From positions 105,828,574 through 105,892,573 of the forward strand of contig NC_089490.1 in NCBI RefSeq assembly GCF_036850765.1: DNA of 64,000 nucleotides. Reading direction: 5' to 3'. Below, in pieces: positions 55,048 to 64,000 of the stretch. Both the position numbers and the translations under genes were made by a program. The DNA is from Saccopteryx bilineata (Eukaryota > Chordata > Mammalia > Chiroptera > Emballonuridae). How positions within the stretch are numbered: the first letter of the stretch is position 1; every line of letters begins with the position of its first letter. Under the pieces are notes generated by a model. That model was given only the letters and a program-made list of their open reading frames with translations. It did not search any database and had not been told where the DNA came from.

Positions 55048-55728
55048 AAAGCAGGTGTTTCTTAAGATGTCCAGTTGTGTAGTAAAATTGCAGTGAAACT
55101 GGGAAGAGATGAAACCTCCTTTAACTCAGTCTTCATTTGAAGACATAAATGGAAAGCAAAACTCTGTTCACTGGAACTGTGGTGAATTCCCTGGGCGCTC
55201 TGGAGCTCTGGAGCTGGGTAGCCAGGGGCTGTCCTTCCACCAGCCATTCTTTGGATATGGAAACTGAGACCTGGAGATGACTTCTGGGACTTTGTCAGGT
55301 CATAAGAAAAGTTTGTGAATGAACTGGACTCGATGCTACTTTCCCTGTGGTATCCAGACAGAGAGAATTTTCAATTCGTTCCTCACTCTAGATACTGTCG
55401 GGCTTTTTAGTTACTCTTGACTTTGAAAACTTGTGAAGGAAGAGTGATGACTTGTTTTTTTTTATTTGATACACTTGACTATATTTCCTCGTGCTGCTGT
55501 GTCCCCAGTACTGACTTTGCAGTTCTCTCTGCATTGTGCCATACTACAGAATCCACTGAGGGGAACTGTACCTGTTGGAAGGGACATGAGAAAGTTAAAG
55601 AAGTGTAGAAATGCGATAAGCACATCTCTGGGCTTACAGGATCTCAGACTGGGGCCGGGAGACCCAGCTGTGGTCCAGAAATAGCTGTGTCTGCAGCACT
55701 TGCACATTCTTCCCATTTCACCTTAACG
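55048..55728. other. Unassigned sequence
   Basis: No gene or confident repeat is recognised. Overlapping frames near 55417-55716 lack domains. Confidence 0.4.
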
Positions 55729-55736
55729 CCTTAGAC

Positions 55737-56085
55737 CAGGGGTACTCAGCCTTTTATAACTACCGCCCACTTTTGTATCTCTGTTAGTAGTAAAAATTTC
55801 CAACCACCCACCTGTTCCACAGTCATGGTGATTTATAAAGAAGGGAAGTAACTTTACTTTATAAAATTTATAAAGCAGAGTTGCAGCAAGTTAAAGCATA
55901 TAATAATAATTACTTACCAAGTACTTTATGTCGGATTTGCACTGTCAGAATAAATCTTTATAAAACAACTTACTATAGTTAAATCTATCTTTTTATTTAT
56001 ACTTTGGTTGCTCCGCTACTGCCCACCATGAAAGCTGGATCGCCCACTAGTGGGCGGTAGGGACCAGGTTGACTACCACTCAGTG
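55737..56085. mobile_element. 349-bp non-autonomous hAT with perfect 8-bp TSD
   Basis: The left end caggggtactcagcc pairs imperfectly with the right end ggttgactaccactcagtg; the right end has a small insertion. Near the right end are ccgctactgcccaccatgaa and cgcccactagtgggcggtag, an inner palindrome. The 8-bp ccttagac lies at 55729-55736 and 56086-56093. It is AT-rich and has no coding capacity. Confidence 0.95.
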
Positions 56086-56093
56086 CCTTAGAC

Positions 56094-56369
56094 AAACCCT
56101 GCTGAGGAAATGAGGTTTAAATGGATGGGTGGAGTGGGCTCTACCCGAGCTTCCCTGAATTAGGGGAAGGAGAAGAAGGGTGGACTGATCACTTGGAAAT
56201 GGAAATGGCTCAGGATAGCCAAGGAGTTGTTCTGCTCAGCCTTGGCTAAGGGGATTGTTAAGCCTGGCTTAAATTTTTGGAAGTTGGTCAGATTCCTTTC
56301 AGGTCAACCAGTTGTATGACTAGGAAGCGGCATATTTTAACCCCTGGATTTTGGCTGCCTTGTTCATTT
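56094..56369. other. Unassigned sequence
   Basis: Nothing identified. Confidence 0.35.
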
Positions 56370-56520
56370 GTTTAACTGTGAGAGCTTACTCTTCCAGCCC
56401 CAGTATCCTCTGTGGCAAAATAAAGATAACCGTAGGACCTAATTTTACAGGGCTACATATGGATTAAATAAGATAATGTAAAACAGTTTAGGACCTGTTT
56501 TAACAGAGATGATCAAAGTA
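56370..56520 (+). mobile_element. MIR fragment, forward
   Basis: The phrases cccagtatcctctgtggcaa, aataaagataaccgtaggac and tatggattaaataagataat follow the MIR core and 3' part. Confidence 0.55.
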
Positions 56521-56654
56521 AGAGTGGCTTCAAAAAGATGATAGTTTATTTTTTCTCTTCTTTATATCCAGGGTAGACAGCTTAGGCCTTCCTTGTTACA
56601 GAGGTTGCACAGTGATCAGGGACCCAGCATCATTTGCTTTGTTGCTCTGCCATC

Positions 56655-56680
56655 TTTTTTTTTTTTTTTTTTTTTTTTAC

Positions 56681-56721
<41 letters not shown>

Positions 56722-57022
56722 GAGAGGGATAGACAGGGAGATAGACAGACAGGAACCAAGATAGATGAGAAGCATCAATCACCAGTTTTTTTGTTGCGAC
56801 ACCTTAGTTGTTCATTGATTGCTTTCTCATATGTGCCTTGACCATGGGCCTACAGCAGACCAAGTAACCCCTTGCTTGATCCAGCGACCTTGGGTTCAAG
56901 CTGGTGAGCTTTTGCTCAAACCAGATGAGCCCGTGCTCAAGCTGGCAACCTCGGGGTCTCGAACCTGGATCCTCTGCATCCCCGTCCGACGCTCCATCCA
57001 CTGTGCCACCACCTGGTCAGGC
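56655..57022 (-). mobile_element. bat SINE (type C), full length, perfect TSD
   Basis: The T tail and GA repeat (about 56685-56717) at the left precede cagagagagggatagacagg, gcgacaccttagttgttcat, tctcatatgtgccttgacca, gcaacctcggggtctcgaac and gccaccacctggtcaggc. The 11-bp gctctgccatc lies at 56644-56654 and 57023-57033. Confidence 0.95.
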
Positions 57023-57345
57023 GCTCTGCCATCCTTAATATTGCCTTCTACCACATAATCCAAGATGGCTACTTTAGTTCCTGCCATCATTTCCACAGTC
57101 CATCCAGGAAAAGGAAAGAGAAAGATGACCATAGCTCTCATCCCATTGGCACTAGGTGAGTGCCTCACTAAAAATTCTATTACTATGTAAAAAGGAGAGA
57201 TTGGTTATTAGGGGACAACTGGCAATTCTCTTCAAGAGTTAAGTGTTCAATAAATAAATGCTAGTTATCACCACGACCACCCAGCCCCACCACCCTTACC
57301 ACCACCAACATCATTAGCATCATAGTCATGGTCATCATAATTTCT

Positions 57346-57683
57346 TTTTTTTTTTTACAGGGACAGAGAGAGAGTCAGAGAGAGGGATAGACAGGGACAG
57401 ATAGACAGGAATGGAGAGATGAGAAGCATCAATCATTAGTTTTTCGTTGCACATTGCTACACCTTAGTTGTTCATTGATTGCTTTCTCATATGTGCCTTG
57501 ACTGCGGGCCTTCAGCAGACCGAATGACCCCTTACTCGAGCCAGAGACCTTGGGTCCAAGCTGGTGAGCTTTTTCTCAAACCAGATGAGCCCGCACTCAA
57601 GCTGGTGACCTAGAGGTCTTGAACCTGGGTCCTCGGCATCCCAGTCCGATGCTCTATCCACTGTGCCACCGCCTGGTCAGGCT
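57346..57683 (-). mobile_element. bat SINE (type C), full length, reverse
   Basis: In reverse: tttacagggacagagagaga, ggaatggagagatgagaagc, tacaccttagttgttcattg, tgactgcgggccttcagcag, ggtcttgaacctgggtcctc and ccaccgcctggtcaggc. The TSD is gtcatcataatttct at 57331-57345 and gtcgtcataatttct at 57684-57698, one mismatch in 15. Confidence 0.95.
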
Positions 57684-57698
57684 GTCGTCATAATTTCT

Positions 57699-58659
57699 GA
57701 TCTTAGTCTATAGATTCCTCCATGTCCTCACTTCCTAATTTGCCCCCTTGTTTTCCACTGTAGCTTGTGCTTTGTTCCCTTGCACAGTTTGCTCCATGTC
57801 CATGTATTTCTGGCACCTTTATATACCTAGAGGCTGAGGAGTAATCACAGCCCTATAATATCCTGTGTGATGGAAATGAAGATGAAAGCCGGTGAGAGAA
57901 TGTAGGAATAGTGGAGACCAGAGCATAAAGTCTTAATTAAAATATTGCAGGAAAAATTGGTATAGGAAGAAAACAGTTTAGCTACCTTTAAATGTAGGTT
58001 AAGAATGTGTTGTTTTCTTTTACTGCTTCTGCTTACATGCTTGTGAGCCTCCACTGAAGATGCCTTGAATCTCCATGGAGTTCTCTCCAAGTGTCAGTCT
58101 AAATTTCCAGCCTCTGGCTTACTTCTGGGGGTTTCCAAAACACAAGTTCAAAGTCCTTGACTCTCGAAAGATGTAGAAGCTTAGTTTCTTCTACTTGAAT
58201 AGCGTGTTGAATAAGTGAAGGGATTTGTTCTATAGTCCTTCATGCATGATTTAAATGCTCTGCAAGAGTTTTTCATGGTGGAGAGGGTTCATTGAAAAAT
58301 CACACGGACTTGGGACGCATTAATGTGTTGAGGAAGACGGATGCCACGTTCTTGCTATAAATCCCGGTGAGGCTAATTTAATGGACCTCTAGCTAGCCTT
58401 CATGCTTTCCAGAGCCAGGTTTTACCTTTGTCATTTGTCTTCTCCCTTAGCCTTTTTTAAAGTACAGTGTCAGAAAATGACGTTTTCTCCCAGGAAAAAT
58501 AGCTCCAAGATTATGGCCTTGCTTTTTTCTACCAACATGCTTATCTTTAAAAATCAGAGGCCATGGAGACAGGGGACCAGGAAATCCCCAGAAAGAAACA
58601 TTAATGCTGTCGTTGTTTTTCTTCTCTTCCTCAGCCTTTCCTCCTTTGAGTCCCTGGTG
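57699..58659. other. Unassigned, partly unique-looking
   Basis: No gene is recognised. Block 58285-58420 (ggacttgggacgcattaatg, atcccggtgaggctaattta) is repeat-free and might be constrained. The rest is unidentified. Confidence 0.35.
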
Positions 58660-58880
58660 ATGCTCCCTGATGGATCTCTTGGGAATTCCTCTTCTTCACT
58701 TCATTCCTTCTGTGATTGTTCTAGTTCAGGCCTCTAACATCTCTTGCTTGGACTGTTGCACTAGTCTCCTGGTTTCCCTGCCTGCAGCCTCTGCCTTAGC
58801 CAATGCATGTTCTCCTAGCACAGACTGGCTGATTGCCATCTTGGTTTTAGATAATCAGTTCTTTCCATTGCAGTGAATGA
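58660..58880 (+). mobile_element. L2 LINE 3' region, part 1
   Basis: The phrases ttctagttcaggcctctaac, atctcttgcttggactgttg, cactagtctcctggtttccc and tgcctgcagcctctgcctta follow the L2 sequence upstream of its 3' end. Confidence 0.7.
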
Positions 58881-58899
58881 TATGAAGTCAGCCTTGGCA

Positions 58900-59110
58900 T
58901 TGGGTCCAAGGCCAGGCCATTACTATGGTTGTCTGCTAACAAGAACAGGCAGAATGGCGGGCATGGTGGTACTACATATTATTTATAACCCTCTTCTACA
59001 GCCAAAGACATGGAGGCTAGAGAGATTGTTACATACTGAATGGCACCAGCTAAAAAGTATTGAAATCAGAATTGGACTCTGGGCGGCTGGGACTCCAGAA
59101 CTGGTGCTGT
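58900..59110 (-). mobile_element. MIR SINE trace, reverse
   Basis: The phrases ccctcttctacagccaaaga, catggaggctagagagattg and aaatcagaattggactctgg follow the reversed MIR. Confidence 0.5.
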
Positions 59111-59114
59111 CAAG

Positions 59115-59415
59115 ATCAACTATGTTGATCTCATGCCTTTCTGTCCTCTTCTCCAGCCACCCCGCGCCTCACGCCCTGGCTTCCAGCCCCACCCAGCAGC
59201 TGTCAAAACTGTCTTGTCACCTTGAACTGCCAGCACCGGAAGTTGTCCACGTTACTGTGCCTTTGCCTTTGCAGCTCCTCCTGGCTGGCAGGGAAGAGTG
59301 CCTTCCCTCGCCTCTTTGGCGGGCAACCTTTGACTTCAAGGCCTAGTCCACAGCCTCCTCTATGAAGGTCCCCTCTCTCCTCCTGTCACATAAATGAGCC
59401 AGAGGTGGCCACTGC
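59115..59415 (+). mobile_element. L2 LINE 3' region, part 2
   Basis: The phrases tactgtgcctttgcctttgc, agctcctcctggctggcagg, aagagtgccttccctcgcct and gacttcaaggcctagtccac follow L2 order. It may be the continuation of the copy at 58660. Confidence 0.5.
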
Positions 59416-60109
59416 GTATTGGTCCCCTAGGTTTTTACTTCCTCACTGCCTGCTGAGACCCACTAGTTCAGAAACCCCTGCCAGCACCAAACTCAAATTT
59501 TTACACCCCCAGTTGTTTTAAAAAACAGCTCAAACAAGCAGATTTTTAGCTTCTTAGGACCTGCCTGCTTTGCATACCCTGTGAAATTATGAGAGTGTGC
59601 CGGCCGTTGATAGGATAGATCCTTATGGTTATACGATGAGATACTAGTCATATTACAGCCATCAGATAGAGTCTTATGGTTATAAGACTCCAAGCTATTA
59701 CTGCCCTTTGGAGCTCTGTGGCTGAAAGATCCCCTTCCCTGCTGCTGAGTGATGTCACTTCGACATGTGAGCCTCCTCTTCTTTTTCTCTCTCCCCCAGG
59801 GGATCCCCCATCTTCCTTTCCTGCTGAATGGAGGACCCTGAGCCAAGCCTCTGGGTGATCTGCTGTGAGAGACTTCCCCTCCCTGCAGCCCTGTCCAAAT
59901 GTCCACCCCCAACACCACCACCAGTGAAGCTTATTGTGTGTTCCTGCCCCTCATGTTTTTCCCTTGAACAGCCCCCAAACCACTCGAACCTCTACATCCC
60001 CAACAGATCGGATGATGCTCTCTTACGAGTTCTCTTGTATTTTGAACCTGCCTCCATCTACTGTCTCATCTGTCCTGTCATAGTTGGCTGTGGACTTCAC
60101 TGACACCCC
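59416..60109. other. Unassigned sequence
   Basis: No gene is recognised. A direct repeat of cttatggttata occurs near 59626 and 59671. The 142-codon minus-strand frame at 59493-59921 has no domain. An old LTR is possible but not supported. Confidence 0.35.
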
Positions 60110-60300
60110 TCTTCAATTGCAGACCATTAATCAAGGAAGCTGAGAGTTCATCAGAATCGAAAGCAGTTTAATTAACCCGTGAACGTGATCGTGCTCTCCT
60201 GGCATCGTAGATCTGTTTGCTGTTTTCTACTTGGTCGCACTACCTCTTGACATCAAGTATAAAAGTGCTGGTGTTTTGTGAAGTACCAGAGATAGGGCCC
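60110..60300. promoter_or_regulatory. Candidate conserved non-coding element
   Basis: The block is free of repeat signatures and rich in homeodomain-type words: gcagaccattaatcaagg, gcagtttaattaacccgtg, then gaacgtgatcgtgctctcc. Retained CpGs in AT-rich context (ccgtgaacgtgatcg) are suggestive. Function is inferred only. Confidence 0.35.
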
Positions 60301-60835
60301 ATGAGTTTAATTTTCTCTCATTCTGAGAAGAAGAAAAAATGACCAGACCAATGGAAATATATTAGGTCGGAGGGTTACTAAAATTTAGAGCGCTTTTCAC
60401 CAAGTCTTGTGTGATGGTCGTGTGTCTCACCACCCCTTTAATCTGAACTTGCCAAAGAAAACAGGGCAAATAGAAAAGTGAAGGGGAGGGTTATTGGCAT
60501 TACAACAGGGCTCCTCTGAACACATCTTCTTCCAAATTGTGCTCCTGAGACACTTAGATGGTGGTTTGTGGACCGTTAAGGCTTGTTGGGGAGACTGGGG
60601 ACGCAGGATCATAGGCAATGAAAAGAAAGCTCACTGAAATGGCCCTGCAATCAGTGGGTGTTCCGAGTGAGTCGCATGCAACCTTTCCAGAATGGGTCTT
60701 TTTTGGGGTATAGCTCCTGTCCTGTTTATATAAGTCTTCATGGGATTAACATAAGGCTGGCAATATGAAGGCTTTTTTTTTTTAAACTTAAATTTACCCC
60801 CCTCCGTACTTTAGGTGGGATAACAATTACTCCAT
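60301..60835. other. Unassigned sequence
   Basis: No gene or confident repeat is recognised. A short T-run lies at 60773-60784. Confidence 0.35.
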
Positions 60836-60847
60836 AATAAAGTAAGG

Positions 60848-61329
60848 GCCCTGGCCAGTTGGATCAGTGGTAGAGCACTGGCCCCGCGTGTAGATGTTCC
60901 AGGTTCTATTCCTGGTCAGGACACACAGAAGAAGCAACCGTCTTTTCTCTTCTCTTCTCTTCTCTTCTCTTCTCTTCTCTTCTCTTCTCTTCTCTTCTCT
61001 TCTCTTCTCTTCTCTTCTCTTCTCTTCTCTTCTCTTCTCTTCCCTTCCCTTCCCTTCCCTTCCCTTCCCTTCCCTTCCCTTCCCTTCCCTTCTCTCTCTC
61101 TTTCTGTCCTAGAGCTGTGGCTCTATTGGTGGGAGTGCATTGGCCTCAGGCACTGAGGATGGCTTCATGGAGCCTCTGCCTCAGGTGCTAAAAATAGCCC
61201 AGCAGTGAGCATGGCCCCAGATGGGTAGAGCATTGATAGACCCCAGATGGGGGTTGCCAGGTGGATCCAGTCAGGGCGCATGCAAGAGTCTGTCTCTCTA
61301 TCTCCCCTCCTCTCACTTATATAAAAAAA
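60848..61329 (+). mobile_element. bat SINE (type A) enlarged by a pentamer array
   Basis: The head reads gccctggccagttggatcag, gtagagcactggcc, then gttctattcctggtcaggac. After the array come ggcttcatggagcctctgcc, tcaggtgctaaaaatagccc, gggttgccaggtggatccag and tctctatctcccctcctctc. The flanks aataaagtaagg (60836-60847) and aattaagttagg (61330-61341) are a TSD with two mismatches. Its length is about 482 bases because the CT stretch expanded. Confidence 0.9.
60946..61091. repeat. (CTCTT)n then (CCCTT)n pentanucleotide array
   Basis: About 19 units of ctctt at 60946-61041 switch sharply to about 10 units of cccttt-type pentamers (ccctt) at 61042-61091. It lies in the central pyrimidine stretch of a SINE. 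The plus-strand frame of alternating Leu/Phe/Ser at 60894-61112 is its translation. Confidence 0.97.
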
Positions 61330-61341
61330 AATTAAGTTAGG

Positions 61342-62129
61342 TCTTAGGTTTACGGAGATACCGGGTTTTTTTGTTTTTTTTTAAACACTAGAACTTTTGT
61401 TTTAAAATGTGGTTTTGTTGGCATTTGGCAAGGTTTGATTTAAAGTAACTAAGCTCTTTTTCCTTCAAAATTATTAATGTGATAGTGATACACAGTTTTA
61501 AGGATAAACTTATTTAGTAAATCAACTTGAGAAGTATTTCTGTGACAAGGTCGGTGTCTTATTTCAGAATATTTTGGTCAGGAGGGAGAGTGCATCTCAA
61601 AGGTCGCGCCTCTTTACCATACCTCAGGTTGCTCTGGCGTGATCGCCACCCGCGTGCGGACACGGGCCTCACGACAGTCTGTGGTTTCCCCAGCGCTTCT
61701 CACCATTCAGCTTCTGAACTTGGCTCCCCTCAGAGCCAGGGAAATCAAGCAAGAACACATTTCCAGCAATATCTGTCCAAGTGCACTTAGTTACCTGACA
61801 CACAGGGTTCCTGTTTAGCGGTTTTCATTTTGCTGAACTTTTAGCTTCGCGTCGAGTGACTTTTTAAATTCATTTTTTTAAAAAATCACATTAGAAACAC
61901 ATATCTGAAATGTGGCCAGGTGGATGGATTTCAGCGGATCCCACTGAGGAGGTGAGGAAGCTGCTATCACCTTAATGTTTCTTCCCCAGGAAGGAAGGAA
62001 GGATTTGTGGTGTAATCCCATATTGGCTATGCATGGTTCTTTCCATGAAAGGTGCGAGACTACAAACTAATCTCCAGTCTGCCAGACTGAGGAACGGAGG
62101 TGTGGATGGGGGAGGGGGGCTTTTGTTTA
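61342..62129. other. Unassigned sequence
   Basis: No gene is recognised. The 61600-61720 part has a few CpGs (ggtcgcgcctct, cacccgcgtgcggacacggg). The rest is unique-looking AT-rich DNA. Confidence 0.35.
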
Positions 62130-62375
62130 GATTATTTTCATTTCCATACTGGCTTATTAATTACCAGAACACAAGGGTAAAACTTTTTAAATTTAATTTT
62201 ATTAAGAAGCTCAATTATTCATAGTCCACTGAAGCCAAGTTTCTGATTAGCTGTACCACCTCATCTTCATTAGGCAATTTAAAATGTGAATTATACATTT
62301 TTTAAATAGCAGCTAATTATGGTAAAACCTGACACATTTGCATTTTTGTAAAACTGCTGAGGCAAAGATTCTGGC
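62130..62375. promoter_or_regulatory. Candidate conserved non-coding element
   Basis: The block is AT-rich, repeat-free and dense in homeodomain cores: cttattaattacc, ctgattagctg, agcagctaattatgg, tcattaggcaatt. It resembles vertebrate developmental enhancers, but no alignment could be made here. Confidence 0.4.
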
Positions 62376-62763
62376 TAGAAGACTACATCATACTGGGTAG
62401 TAATAACATTCCTAGGGGGAGAGCGCTGGTTCTTCTTGGAAGGAAACTGGGAAATGTGACGTGTACCTTCCGATCCTCTTTGCTGACGCCTCCCCGCCTT
62501 TGGGGTCGATGGGCTGCGTTGTAGGTCAGGAGTGCCATCCTTGACCTTTCCCTGGAGACTCCTTCATCTTCCTGATTTCAAGGTGGAATGGGGGCGGAAT
62601 GAATTGACGTCAGAGTCAGACACTGTCTCCTGTTCGGGTGGCAGCTTGTTTTGGGGAGTATCTGTCCTTGGTGCTCCCTGGGTCACTGTGCTCTGGGTGT
62701 CAGCCTCAGTGCCGGAGCATGATGCCCGGGTGTTCTGACCTGCTCATCCCTGAGGAGGCCCTC
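62376..62763. other. Unassigned, left flank of the minisatellite
   Basis: No gene is recognised. GC content rises toward the array; the last bases (gaggaggccct) lead into the first, most diverged repeat unit. Confidence 0.4.
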
Positions 62764-63836
62764 GGTCCCGAAAGCCCAGGGCCAGATCTCACACTGACTT
62801 GGTCCTGAAACCCCAGGGCCAGATCTCACACAGACTGGGTCCCGAAACCCCAGGGCCGGATCTCACACAGACTGGGTCCCGAAACCCCAGGGCCAGATCT
62901 CACACTGACTGGGTCCCGAAACCCCAGGGCCGGATCTCACACTGACTGGGTCCCGAAACCCCAGGGCCATATCTCACACTGACTCGGTCCCGAAACCCCA
63001 GGGCCGGATCTCACACTGACTGGGTCCCGAAACCCCAGGGCCGGATCTCACACTGACTCTGTCCCGAAACCCCAGGGCCGGATCTCACACTGACTCGGTC
63101 CCGAAACCCCAGGGCCGGATCTCACACTGACTCGGTCCCGAAACCCCAGGGCCGGATCTCACACTGACTGGGTCCCGAAACCCCAGGGCCGGATCTCACA
63201 CTGACTCGGTCCCGAAACCCCAGGGCCGGATCTCACACTGACTGGGTCCCGAAACCCCAGGGCCGGATCTCACACTGACTCGGTCCCGAAACCCCAGGGC
63301 CGGATCTCACACTGACTGGGTCCCGAAACCCCAGGGCCGGATCTCACACTGACTCTGTCCCGAAACCCCAGGGCCGGATCTCACACTGACTCGGTCCCGA
63401 AACCCCAGGGCCGGATCTCACACTGACTCGGTCCCGAAACCCCAGGGCCGGATCTCACACTGACTCGGTCCCGAAACCCCAGGGCCAGATCTCACACTGA
63501 CTCGGTCCCGAAACCCCAGGGCCAGATCTCACACTGACTGGGTCCCGAAACCCCAGGGCCGGATCTCACACAGACTGGGTCCCGAAACCCCAGGGCCGGA
63601 TCTCACACTGACTCGGTCCCGAAACCCCAGGGCCGGATCTGACACTGACTCGGTCCCGAAACCCCAGGGCCAGGTCTCACACTGACTCTGTCCCGAAACC
63701 CCAGGGCCGGATCTCACACTGACTCGGTCCCGATACCCCAGGGCCAGGTCTCACACTGACTGGGTCCCGAAACCCCAGGGCCAGATCTCACACTGACTCG
63801 GTCCCGAAACCCCAGGGCCAGACCTCACACTGACTC
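62764..63836. repeat. 37-bp GC-rich minisatellite, 29 units
   Basis: The unit can be read as ggtcccgaaaccccagggcc followed by ggatctcacactgactc. The 1,073 bases are exactly 29 units with no indel that I can see. Variants cluster at few sites: the end base (c, g or t), tgtccc for ggtccc, ccag/ccgg/ccat before atct, and cacaga for cactga. The first and last few units are the most diverged. Each unit has up to three CpGs and about 65 percent GC. Because 37 is not a multiple of three, long frames through it are artefacts. Confidence 0.98.
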
Positions 63837-64000
63837 TTTGACGGCGCTGCATTCCAGAAGCTGTGGGGAATGTTGTTTACCTCGAGCAACATAAACCTTC
63901 CATTGTGGGACAGAGGCATTTGCCAACATCTCCTTTCCTGTTGCCAAGGTGGCTCACTATCTGCTAAAATTAAACCCACAGGGGTACACCGAGCAGACAA
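63837..64000. other. Right flank of the minisatellite
   Basis: Unique-looking sequence (acggcgctgcattccagaag, ttacctcgagcaacataaac). No gene is recognised before the window ends. Confidence 0.4.

Noticed and set aside
60894..61112. Leu/Ser/Phe-repeat protein
   Set aside because: It is the translation of the pentanucleotide array in a SINE.
62764..63836. CRISPR-like regularly spaced repeat
   Set aside because: The 37-bp units are directly contiguous with no spacers, and the genome is mammalian; this is a minisatellite.

Overview
This is mammalian nuclear DNA and almost certainly from a bat. It holds about 23 copies of tRNA-headed SINEs in three related structural types. It also has several non-autonomous hAT transposons with intact 8-bp target-site duplications (TSDs), and the older mammal-wide layer of L2, MIR, MER5/MER20-like, MaLR and L1M remnants. 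The SINE heads do not match my recollection of the vespertilionid VES consensus, so another bat lineage (for example emballonurid or rhinolophoid) is possible; that placement is inference from memory. I find no protein-coding gene, exon, functional RNA gene, CRISPR array or bacterial-style operon. The longest open frames fall in repeats, low-complexity DNA or unconstrained sequence. The window is best read as intergenic or deep intronic.

Layout. 1-9 kb: an L2 interrupted by a SINE and by a MaLR LTR that itself carries an L1 piece, then two SINEs and an old L1 with two abutting SINEs. 9-20 kb: MaLR LTRs, one split by a SINE and another split by a SINE that has grown an internal array of about five 101-bp units; an orphan CpG-rich patch near 12.2 kb; an L2 near 19.4 kb. 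20-30 kb: a 121-bp mariner-type MITE, an L1M 3' end, conserved-looking AT-rich unique DNA near 23 kb, and a SINE with a perfect 16-bp TSD near 29 kb. 30-37 kb: CpG-rich patches, a polypurine tract and a cluster of MER20/MER5/MIR relics. 37.9-39.2 kb: a hAT element keeping the C-terminal end of a transposase frame, with a second hAT inserted inside it. 40-52 kb: SINEs, MIRs and an L1 3' end carrying a 43-nt U2 snRNA 5' fragment. 52.9-56.1 kb: a possible old endogenous-retrovirus LTR split by a 366-bp hAT, then another 349-bp hAT. 56-62 kb: SINEs, L2/MIR and a SINE whose central pyrimidine stretch became a pentanucleotide array. 62.76-63.84 kb: a 37-bp GC-rich minisatellite of exactly 29 units.

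No genes act together here. What the sequence records is an ordered series of insertions: L2/MIR first, then MER/MaLR/L1M, then bat SINEs and hATs. The best-supported observations are the TSD-bounded hAT copies, the nested hAT pair, the 101-bp SINE-internal expansion, the U2 micro-insertion and the CpG-rich 37-bp minisatellite. The most likely functional DNA is the repeat-free AT-rich blocks near 23.0, 60.2 and 62.2 kb, which need cross-species alignment. I found no convincing new biological system.
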